64,000 bases of DNA from assembly GCA_022448365.1 (NCBI GenBank), contig JAKVCS010000001.1:682001-746000 (forward strand), read 5' to 3'. Numbering within the stretch: the first letter of the stretch is position 1; each line of letters starts with the position of its first letter. The translations under genes and the position numbers were made by a program. A model generated the notes under the pieces. That model did not search any database. It was not told the DNA's origin and saw only the letters and a list, made by a program, of their open reading frames with translations. Below are positions 1 through 7,446 of this stretch, piece after piece. Origin of the DNA: Saccharospirillaceae bacterium. Its GTDB lineage: Bacteria; Pseudomonadota; Gammaproteobacteria; Pseudomonadales; Oceanobacteraceae.

Positions 1-175
1 TCGTTTATCAATGACAGGTTTTAATATCGCCTGCCGTTTAACATACCTTGTTATCAATCCAGCATAACGGCCAGAAATCCAACAAGAGTTTGGGAGCTGT
101 CTGCCTTCGCAGAAGACACACAGACCCCAGTAAAAGGGCGCGTAGTTTACAGGAGCAGCGAGGCAGCTGTCCAGC

Positions 176-1423
176 TCAGACTGCGCTTTGTTTGAGCGCG
201 TTTTTATGCAGCCAATCTTTCACAATCAAGGCGGTCAGCGGAAAACTGACAATATACCAGCCCACCACCTCGGTACTGATACCCAACCACAGGGAGTAAG
301 CGATGGCGACACCAATGGCAGAGTCCAGCTGATCCACCGCAATTGTAATCACCTTTCCCTGCTCCGGCAGTTCGCCAGCACCAATGCCCAAACGGCGTTT
401 AATCAGCGAGTTCGGTAATTCACCGAACATATAACCCAGACCAGCGATGGCACCAGCAATCAGCAAAGAATGTCCGGCAAAGGGTGAATGGTCGCCTAAC
501 AACCATTCCAATGGCAGTAAGACGAGCGCCCCCGCGGCCGTCAAAACCGGCACGACCAGAAAGCCACGCCAGGTTTTATTGGCACCAAACGCTGTTTTCC
601 AGATCGGCTTAGCCAGCAGCGGAAAATAGTTGCGACTCACGACAACCATATGCAGCACGCCGCCAATTACAACCGGAATCTGAAGGTAAAAGGCTGTTAA
701 TAACGCTTTTGCCAGGCCATCACTATCGCTGACCAACGTCCATAAGAGGAAGCCACCCAGAGTCAATGTCAGAATTTGTTGCAGCGAGCTGAACTTAAAG
801 AAACGTGCTTTACGAACCATCAAGTAACTGAATACCGTCAGAGCAACAGCCAGTAATACCTTGGTTACCGGCATTGACACGAATCCCAGTGTGTTCAGCC
901 ACAATAATGGGGCAATAATAAACAGACTCCAGAATACTGGCATACCCTGGTAGGCCAGACCATCAGCAGAAGTTTCGCTCACCGGTTCTTTCTGCTCATT
1001 GCCATGCTCTGCTGCATTGTCACCTGGCTTCGCAGCCTCTTCTTGTTGGTCTTCTCCCAGATTGCCGGTCTCATTAAATACCGACAACCGAATACAACCA
1101 CAGCCAACCATAAGCAGCAGCGGAATCATCCACCAACCATTAAAGCCCCATTGCATCAAAATCAGTGCCGGAGCCAACAGGTAGATCAATACATCCATAA
1201 AGCCGTCAAGATAGCGGCCAAAATTACGGGTTAAATTCCAGCGCCGGGCCAGCATGCCATCCAGTGCATCTGCAGTCATTGCCAAATACAGCAGCCCAAG
1301 GGCAGACATAATATGTTGTTGTAACACTTCGCTGATCGCCAATAACGTCAGCGGGACGCTTAATAAGGTGATGCAATCGACACGATTTAAGCGAATTAAC
1401 CACGGTGAATTTGTATTTGTCAT
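176..1423 (-). CDS. CDP-alcohol phosphatidyltransferase fused to a CarS-like CTP transferase
   Basis: This 415-residue membrane protein joins two lipid-headgroup enzymes. The N-terminal half carries the complete CDP-alcohol phosphatidyltransferase signature: D52, D55-G56, A59-R60, G69, D73 and D77 in the family spacing. A following RLSVFN stretch and a YQGMP motif resemble the PssA (serine transferase) branch. Residues 118-158 form a hydrophilic acidic insertion. From about residue 250 the protein matches CarS, the archaeal CDP-archaeol synthase family: FGANKTWRG near 279-287, GELPNSLIKRRLG near 334-346 and DQLDSAIG near 364-371. The inferred job is to activate a lipid phosphate with CTP and then exchange CMP for a polar alcohol, at the inner membrane. 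It is the last gene of the minus-strand cluster, 210 bases after the AMP-ligase gene, so it may also have its own promoter. Family assignment is strong; the substrate is unknown. Confidence 0.85.
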   Translation of the reverse strand: MTNTNSPWLIRLNRVDCITLLSVPLTLLAISEVLQQHIMSALGLLYLAMTADALDGMLARRWNLTRNFGRYLDGFMDVLIYLLAPALILMQWGFNGWWMIPLLLMVGCGCIRLSVFNETGNLGEDQQEEAAKPGDNAAEHGNEQKEPVSETSADGLAYQGMPVFWSLFIIAPLLWLNTLGFVSMPVTKVLLAVALTVFSYLMVRKARFFKFSSLQQILTLTLGGFLLWTLVSDSDGLAKALLTAFYLQIPVVIGGVLHMVVVSRNYFPLLAKPIWKTAFGANKTWRGFLVVPVLTAAGALVLLPLEWLLGDHSPFAGHSLLIAGAIAGLGYMFGELPNSLIKRRLGIGAGELPEQGKVITIAVDQLDSAIGVAIAYSLWLGISTEVVGWYIVSFPLTALIVKDWLHKNALKQSAV

Positions 1424-1633
1424 GTTTCACATCTTGTAAGAAATACAGATAACGCGAGCGGCATGTTTTTCAACGCTGCGACACAAAATGACAGGTTAGC
1501 TTTTGCATCGCTGACCAGCCAACATGGCAACACACACGGATGTGCGGTGTGCGCATGTTAGCAGCGCCTCCAAGAAGTAATAATGCCCCCTGGAGTGGCC
1601 GTGACAGAACATTATCCGCTTACTTTTTCCAAG

Positions 1634-3259
1634 CTAGTCTTTTTCGAAAACCAGCTCTTCCAGTTTATTTTTTAATTTGCCATCGGCTATTTGTTGTCGC
1701 AGTCCTGGTCGATCTATTTTACTGTTATGACGACCATCGACCGGCATTTCTTTCAATCGGATTAATAACCAGGATGCTGCTGGCATAAATTCTTCGATCA
1801 AAATTTCGATATCATCAAGAACATGGTCGCTGACAACAAACAGACAGAGCCTTTCGCCACACTGCACAGCGGCGCTGCGCTGAATTCCCGCTAACTGATC
1901 AAGCTGCTGTTCCAGTGGGAACGGCTGCATAAAACCGCTCTTTAACCGAATAGCGTCCACCAAACGGCCGGTTAACCACAGGCGTTGATCCGGATCAAAG
2001 TACCCCACATCGCCGGTGCGGTGCCAAACATCGCCCTGTGGCCGGGGAATTTTATTGGCTTTATCCGCCACAGGGTTATGGTAGTAACCCTGCAATACAT
2101 GCGGGCCAGCCACCAGTATCTCGCCCGCCTCTCCCTGATCACAAGCAATCGGTTGCCCATCAGAATCCAGATTGGCAATCAGCAACTCGGCTTCATCAAC
2201 CACCGACCCGACCAATAAACCCGCGGATGGATCAGGGAAGTTTAAATAATCGTCCAACTCCAATGCAGCAATCGGCTCCGCTTCAGTCGAGCCATAAGCA
2301 ATCCGCGCCCAGGCATTGGGAAAGACTTCGCGCAGCTTGTTTGCCAGCTCCAGAGACACGGGTGCGCCACCAATGCTTAGGCTGGTGATTTGGGGCAAAG
2401 ACTGATCATTACCGATTAAATAATCACAAACAGCGGAAAAATACGCCGGAGCACCGCTGATCCGTTCAACGCTATGTAGCTGCCAATGCGCCACCAAAGG
2501 TTCAACATTTACCTGAGCGGGTGCCGCAAGATCCACTTTCGGCATCACCGTACTCATGCCGCAGCTGAGATTGTGTAACACGAGAACCGGAAAACACGGG
2601 CTATCGACTTCACCGTCTTTGTCCGGCCAATGATGCCGGATAGCAAAATGCTGCTGATCCAAACTGTTGTGTGTTCGATCAGCACCTTTAGGGCGTCCTG
2701 TACTGCCCGAGGTAAAGGAAATTAAGCCATGATCATGTTCGGGTGGAATCATAAGTTGCAGCTTATCATCCGGACGAACCGTCATCGGCAGAGCGCGTAA
2801 GAATAAACCAGCACCATCGATACACCAGCTGCTGATTTTACGTAGTTCAGGAATCAGCCAGCGTAATTTCAGTAGTGATTTCATACTGACAATGGCTTTG
2901 GCATCTGCATCCTGCAACGCCTGACGAATCTTGGTTTTACCCATGCCCGTGTCGATAAATACCGCAACCAGGCCCGATGCTAATAAACTCAACACCACCG
3001 CGTACAATGCCGGAGACGGTTTAGCAATAACCACCACTCGATCACCGGCGGTTAATCCGTGTCCCCGACTCATGCCGCGACTGGCACCATTTTTTAGCCA
3101 ATGACGCTGTAACGCTCCGGCCAGCTGATTGAGTTCGCCGTAAGTCATCACATCCTCACCGATACATTCCAAACCCTGCATTTGTGGAATGCGCAAAGCC
3201 GGACGTTGTGGATGATTTGTTGCCTGAGTCAGAAAGTGACGGCAAAAGTTATCCGTCAT
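1634..3259 (-). CDS. OleC-like AMP-dependent acyl ligase
   Basis: A 541-residue member of the adenylate-forming (ANL) superfamily, expected to activate a carboxylate with ATP. The P-loop SFTSGSTGRPK is at about residues 181-191, the YGST motif lies mid-protein, and the HRTGDVGYFD and LTGRL motifs of the C-terminal hinge are present. The end of the protein has PVDGRHNSKIDR (about 506-517), whose form matches OleC, the beta-lactone synthetase of bacterial olefin synthesis, better than ordinary acyl-CoA ligases. No OleA, OleB or OleD lies nearby, so olefin formation is not indicated. The start overlaps the stop of the preceding GNAT-like gene as ATGA, with a strong purine-rich ribosome site (GGGGGGAAAGG) inside that gene. 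Translational coupling to the lipid cluster is likely; the acid substrate cannot be read from the sequence. Confidence 0.8.
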   Translation of the reverse strand: MTDNFCRHFLTQATNHPQRPALRIPQMQGLECIGEDVMTYGELNQLAGALQRHWLKNGASRGMSRGHGLTAGDRVVVIAKPSPALYAVVLSLLASGLVAVFIDTGMGKTKIRQALQDADAKAIVSMKSLLKLRWLIPELRKISSWCIDGAGLFLRALPMTVRPDDKLQLMIPPEHDHGLISFTSGSTGRPKGADRTHNSLDQQHFAIRHHWPDKDGEVDSPCFPVLVLHNLSCGMSTVMPKVDLAAPAQVNVEPLVAHWQLHSVERISGAPAYFSAVCDYLIGNDQSLPQITSLSIGGAPVSLELANKLREVFPNAWARIAYGSTEAEPIAALELDDYLNFPDPSAGLLVGSVVDEAELLIANLDSDGQPIACDQGEAGEILVAGPHVLQGYYHNPVADKANKIPRPQGDVWHRTGDVGYFDPDQRLWLTGRLVDAIRLKSGFMQPFPLEQQLDQLAGIQRSAAVQCGERLCLFVVSDHVLDDIEILIEEFMPAASWLLIRLKEMPVDGRHNSKIDRPGLRQQIADGKLKNKLEELVFEKD

Positions 3260-4398
3260 ACCTTTCCCCCCGTCATGTTTCGTTCATTCGAATACAGTTT
3301 TTTCGAATACAGCGCATAAACCCGTTCCTGCTCACCATTACCGGCGTATTTCAGTGACGGATTATCTTCCCGCACCAATGACGCTGCCATACGTTGGTAA
3401 TACGGAGCACCCCAGGTGGTCAGCTGCATCGACATTAAAGTAAATAAACCCGCTTTACGGTAATCCGGATGAACTGCACCGGTTTTAGCCAGTGCCATAC
3501 GCGGCTCAGGCAGCAGGTCAAAGTGCTGCTCAAAATTGGCTTCTTCTGCTGTGGTGATGCCCTGGCGAATCAATGGGCTGAAATCAGGAAATACCAGAAA
3601 GTAACCCGCAATTTGTCCGTCGTTCCCGGTCACAAGGACAGAACTGTTCGGGCATAATTTTTTTGCGAATGACTCCCCACAGGCCGCTCTGAACTGCGTT
3701 TCAGAAATAGCAGAATATGCGAAGTTATTGCGGAACATTTTATCGGTGATCGGATACAGTTCCGTCAGCTTTTCACGCCAGATATCAGCGGTGAAGCGGT
3801 GAAATTCAACCTCACCTGCTAACGCGCGCTTACCCTGCTCCAGCATCGGAGCGACCGCCTGAGCCAACTGAGCTGGATTATTATTAATACGAGTAAAGTA
3901 GCGATAACGAATATCGTAGCCTAAATCATCCAATAAGCCGGCATAATAATCCGGGTTATAGGGTTCACCAATAAATGGCGCGGATTCAGCATCATCACCC
4001 TCTGCGGAGAGCCTGATACGATTCATGCCATAGGTATTAAAGTTGATCGGTCCATAGATCGTTTGCGCGCCCTGCTCTTTAGCCCAGCTTTCGAAACGCT
4101 GAAACAGTTGTGCGTTATTATCGGCATTGTCTGAGGTTTCCCAGAAACCAAAATAGGCGACGGACTCACCATCAATCTTCATATTCGGATCATAGAAACC
4201 CGTCAGGCGTGAACACTCTTCGTTGCCATGCTCATTAATACGGGTAATGCAGTCCGCCCAAACCTGACCACCACTTTGCTGATAGTCGCTGTTATCTGCA
4301 AACGCTTGTGTAATTGCTGTCGGGTTTTCACCCAACCAATACGCATCGTTCTGGTAAATATTTTGTGCTGTCTGAAAAAAAGATTCTGGTAGTTGCAT
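3256..4398 (-). CDS. GNAT-superfamily protein, YghO-like
   Basis: This 380-residue protein resembles the large YghO-type GNAT family. Visible family features are YFGFWETSD near residue 102, the YGPINFNTYG segment near residue 138, and the EPYNPDYY motif near residue 168. The C-terminal half has an acetyltransferase-like fold region with KTGAVHPDYRKAGL, which fits the acyl-CoA binding segment. Members have no firmly established substrate; transfer of an acyl group to an amine or hydroxyl is the usual expectation. It sits between the dikinase and the AMP ligase and overlaps the ligase by four bases, so it is probably part of the same pathway. No membrane segment is evident. An AAGGGT ribosome site precedes the ATG. 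Confidence 0.7.
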   Translation of the reverse strand: MQLPESFFQTAQNIYQNDAYWLGENPTAITQAFADNSDYQQSGGQVWADCITRINEHGNEECSRLTGFYDPNMKIDGESVAYFGFWETSDNADNNAQLFQRFESWAKEQGAQTIYGPINFNTYGMNRIRLSAEGDDAESAPFIGEPYNPDYYAGLLDDLGYDIRYRYFTRINNNPAQLAQAVAPMLEQGKRALAGEVEFHRFTADIWREKLTELYPITDKMFRNNFAYSAISETQFRAACGESFAKKLCPNSSVLVTGNDGQIAGYFLVFPDFSPLIRQGITTAEEANFEQHFDLLPEPRMALAKTGAVHPDYRKAGLFTLMSMQLTTWGAPYYQRMAASLVREDNPSLKYAGNGEQERVYALYSKKLYSNERNMTGGKV

Positions 4399-4680
4399 CC
4401 TCTACCCTTCCCTAATCTGCTGGGCCAAAGGACGGTGCATTCAGATTATTTTTAAGCTACCGCATCCCGGGACTATCCATGGTCAGGATACTTGCGCGTT
4501 GCTAGCGCTGCTTTTAAAAACCGTCTGAAGGCTCTGCCCTCTTCGAATAAAATTCAGCCAGTCATATTGGTCAGTTTTCAAAAGCAGCCACAAACTGTAG
4601 CGAAAAGATCGCCAGCACAGGGATGTGCTGTACGACCCGACAACTGAAAAATAACCAATAACACTGGCGGGATTCTGAAA
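4399..4680. repeat. Structured intergenic region with nested inverted repeats
   Basis: This 282-base gap interrupts an otherwise tightly packed operon. Positions 4557-4571 and 4654-4668 form an imperfect inverted repeat (13 of 15 bases pair, with GCCAGT and ATTGGT on the left arm). Inside it, 4613-4619 and 4624-4630 form a perfect 7-base-pair hairpin (CAGCACA, loop GGGA, TGTGCTG). No open frame of note is present. It may be a small mobile or REP-like element, or an RNA structure that tunes expression of the genes downstream (GNAT, AMP ligase). No T-run follows, so it does not look like a standard terminator. Confidence 0.45.
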
Positions 4681-7446
4681 TTAAGCGTCGGCGTCAGCCT
4701 CAACATCCAAACGAACAACCCGACCGCTGCTGCCATCCATACGAACTGATTCTCGATCTTTTACAATCGAAGTTAATCCCGGAATACCAACAACAGCAGG
4801 GATACCCAATTCACGGGCTACCACAGCTGAGTGACTTAAGGTAGAGCCACGCTCAACCAAAATGCCACCTGCAGTCGGGAATAATGGCGCCCAACCCGGA
4901 TCCGTTCGCACTGTACATAGAATCTGACCATCCAGGTTTAACTCATCTTCTGGCGAAAAAATCAGACGAATATTATTTTCGACAATTCCCGGATAACAAC
5001 CCGTTCCCTTCAATTCATTCCCGGAAAGCGGTATTTCCTCCTGGAACGGATATTCGTAGTCGTTGTTGCAGTACACAACGCCATGCGTATGGAAGTGATG
5101 AGCTGGCTCTTGTTCAGTTTCGTATTCGGCAAACTCCGCTTTACGTGCTGCGACTAAGGGGCGTAATACCGCACTGATACTCCGGCCATCGGAATAGGCA
5201 TATATATCTTCTACGCTTAAATAAAAGATATCTTCAGCATCATCCAACTGCCCATAAAACGCTAATTGCTCGCCTAATTGACGATAAATATCGCGATACA
5301 AACCAAACATACGAGTACGGGCTAAACGCATATTTTCCCGATTACGGATTGCATCACGCAGCTTAGCTAAATCTTTCTTAAACTTCGTTAACGCACGACC
5401 ACCCAGCTTTTGTTTTAACAGTGGGAACACCTGCTGTTCTGCGTCAGCACGGAATTTGGCTTCATTCTGCGCCAGTGTTTCCAACGTTAAATCATCGCGT
5501 GTCAGGAAGTTTTTCAGAATTGCGAACATAAAAGACGCATCCTGACGGAGGGTTTTTGACTCCAGCTTCAGCTCGCCCATGGTGCGATCGCCATAACGCT
5601 CAATATAATCCAGACACTGAGCATGGAACGAAGGGAACTGCTGTTGTAATAATGTTAGCAGCTGTTCGTTTTCAACCTCCTGTAAAACGCTCAGCAGTTC
5701 TGGTTGTGTTCTGGCCTGGTCACATAAACGCAGTAAATACTTCGTCGGCTCGGTACTTTCAATACCTTCTTCGCCGGACAATAAATTGTTCTGTACCAGA
5801 TCAATATTCTCGATATTAATCTTTTCCAGCCAACGATGTACCTTACCGTTCATCATCATGACGTAGAAGTCATTCACAATGGGAGTGGTCCAGCGTTGTA
5901 ATAAATTTTCATCCAGCGATCGGCTCAGTTCAATTAACTGATCCATACTGTAAGTGTGTAATTGCTCACGTGGAACCGAAGCATACTGCTCGGCAAACAT
6001 AGAGCGGAACCCTTCCACTAACTGATCCATTTTGCGGAAGCGACTCAACAGAGAAAACAGCGCACGAATGACTTGTGGAATACGGGCTAACTTTTCTTTC
6101 GTGGTTAACTCTCGATCCTGAATCAAATCAACCGGGTCCTGCAGACCCATCATACGCTCCATATCAGCCTTATTCGTCTTAAACGACGGCAGGAACAATA
6201 ATCCGCGATACCAGTTATTAATGTTGTAATACACCCGACCACGTACCAGGCCCAACATATTTTCCAACATCGGCTGATGCGCCTGAATGACATCACCTTT
6301 TACACCAATCAAGCGCATGGTTTGTTCGTAAACCGTTTTATAAGCACGATTAGCGAAACTGAAGGTCAAGGGTGTTGTTACACCACAATAAGACTCCTGG
6401 ATATTGGAGTTATCCCAAACCTGCAAGCGATCCTCATCGGGATTTTTTTCCGGTAATGAAGTAACCGGACGTGCCTGCAGGATATACACCTGATTATCAC
6501 GCACACACCATTCGATATCCTGAGGGGATTGATAGCTTTCTGCGATTTCTTTACCAGCATCGCGCAATGCCAGAATCTGTGCTTCCGACAAACACAGCTG
6601 CTGTCGCAGGTTTTCTTCGACCTCCAGCTCAACCGTTCCGCCTTCAGGTCCCTGACGCAGCGCAATATCTTTATCCGCGGTCTGAGCATCAATGCTGTTA
6701 TCGTATAAACCAACGGTGATTTCATCGGCGTTACAAATACCAGATACCAGGCCCTCGCCACATCCCCATGTGGCCGAGATAAGCGCCTGACTGCGGTTGC
6801 CGTTAACCGGATTCGCGGTAAACATCACACCGGATACTTCGGCATCCAGCATACGCTGAATAATGACCGCCGCCTGGATATCGACCACACTCAGACCTTT
6901 CTGTAAACGATAGGCCAGGGCGCGGGCATTAAACGCACTTTGCATCACTTTTAATACCGACTCGGCAATCGCTGCTTCGCCCTTCTGATACAGGTAGCTG
7001 TCCATTTGACCCGCAAACGAAGCGCCAGCAGAATCCTCTCCGACAACCGATGAACGTACCGCCCAGAATTCATCAGTTAAATCGTGTTGGGGTAATTCGG
7101 CTCGAATAGCACTCAGAATTTCCGGGTGTAATCCCACCTCCCCAAGACGTTGCTGAATGAGTTCCGCTGCCTGAGTCAGTCCAGCGTTATCCACCTCTTG
7201 CTGAGCATTCCCGTCATCAGCTTCGATTGCAAAAGGCGCTAATTGCTGCTGAATCCATGCGCCTAATGTAACGTCACCTTCGAAGGGTAATTGCAGCTGC
7301 AATTCAAATGCGGCAACAGGCACTACCCACCACTGTGGTACGTTAAATCCAAAGCGACTTAAAAAGGCCAGGTTGTGCGCTTTACCGCCAAGTTGCGACG
7401 GCGCTGTCAAGCTGGCTTGCTGCTGATCAATACACCACTCAGTCAT
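4681..7446 (-). CDS. PEP-synthase/rifampicin-phosphotransferase-like dikinase
   Basis: A 921-residue protein with the domain order of rifampicin phosphotransferase, not of PEP synthase. The N-terminal third is a PPDK-type ATP-grasp domain (GGKAHNLAFL near 20-29, AVRSS and SFAGQMDSYL near 129-152, DIEW and LQARPVTS near 315-330). A central region of about 480 residues would hold the acceptor site. The swivelling phosphohistidine domain is at the C-terminus, with STLSHSAVVARELG; the catalytic His is at about 872. There is no PEP/pyruvate TIM barrel. Such enzymes move the beta-phosphate of ATP through the His onto an alcohol. Here the acceptor is probably a pathway lipid or alcohol intermediate rather than rifampicin, because the gene overlaps the HMG-CoA reductase fusion by eight bases inside a biosynthetic operon. 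This is inference from context. Confidence 0.85.
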   Translation of the reverse strand: MTEWCIDQQQASLTAPSQLGGKAHNLAFLSRFGFNVPQWWVVPVAAFELQLQLPFEGDVTLGAWIQQQLAPFAIEADDGNAQQEVDNAGLTQAAELIQQRLGEVGLHPEILSAIRAELPQHDLTDEFWAVRSSVVGEDSAGASFAGQMDSYLYQKGEAAIAESVLKVMQSAFNARALAYRLQKGLSVVDIQAAVIIQRMLDAEVSGVMFTANPVNGNRSQALISATWGCGEGLVSGICNADEITVGLYDNSIDAQTADKDIALRQGPEGGTVELEVEENLRQQLCLSEAQILALRDAGKEIAESYQSPQDIEWCVRDNQVYILQARPVTSLPEKNPDEDRLQVWDNSNIQESYCGVTTPLTFSFANRAYKTVYEQTMRLIGVKGDVIQAHQPMLENMLGLVRGRVYYNINNWYRGLLFLPSFKTNKADMERMMGLQDPVDLIQDRELTTKEKLARIPQVIRALFSLLSRFRKMDQLVEGFRSMFAEQYASVPREQLHTYSMDQLIELSRSLDENLLQRWTTPIVNDFYVMMMNGKVHRWLEKINIENIDLVQNNLLSGEEGIESTEPTKYLLRLCDQARTQPELLSVLQEVENEQLLTLLQQQFPSFHAQCLDYIERYGDRTMGELKLESKTLRQDASFMFAILKNFLTRDDLTLETLAQNEAKFRADAEQQVFPLLKQKLGGRALTKFKKDLAKLRDAIRNRENMRLARTRMFGLYRDIYRQLGEQLAFYGQLDDAEDIFYLSVEDIYAYSDGRSISAVLRPLVAARKAEFAEYETEQEPAHHFHTHGVVYCNNDYEYPFQEEIPLSGNELKGTGCYPGIVENNIRLIFSPEDELNLDGQILCTVRTDPGWAPLFPTAGGILVERGSTLSHSAVVARELGIPAVVGIPGLTSIVKDRESVRMDGSSGRVVRLDVEADADA

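Noticed and set aside
1634-3259. An olefin (Ole) biosynthesis locus
   Set aside because: Only an OleC-like ligase is present; no OleA thiolase, OleB hydrolase or OleD reductase lies nearby.
4681-7446. Annotation as PEP synthase or as a rifampicin-resistance gene
   Set aside because: The PEP barrel is missing and the His domain is C-terminal, so PEP synthase is wrong; operon context argues for a biosynthetic acceptor over rifampicin.
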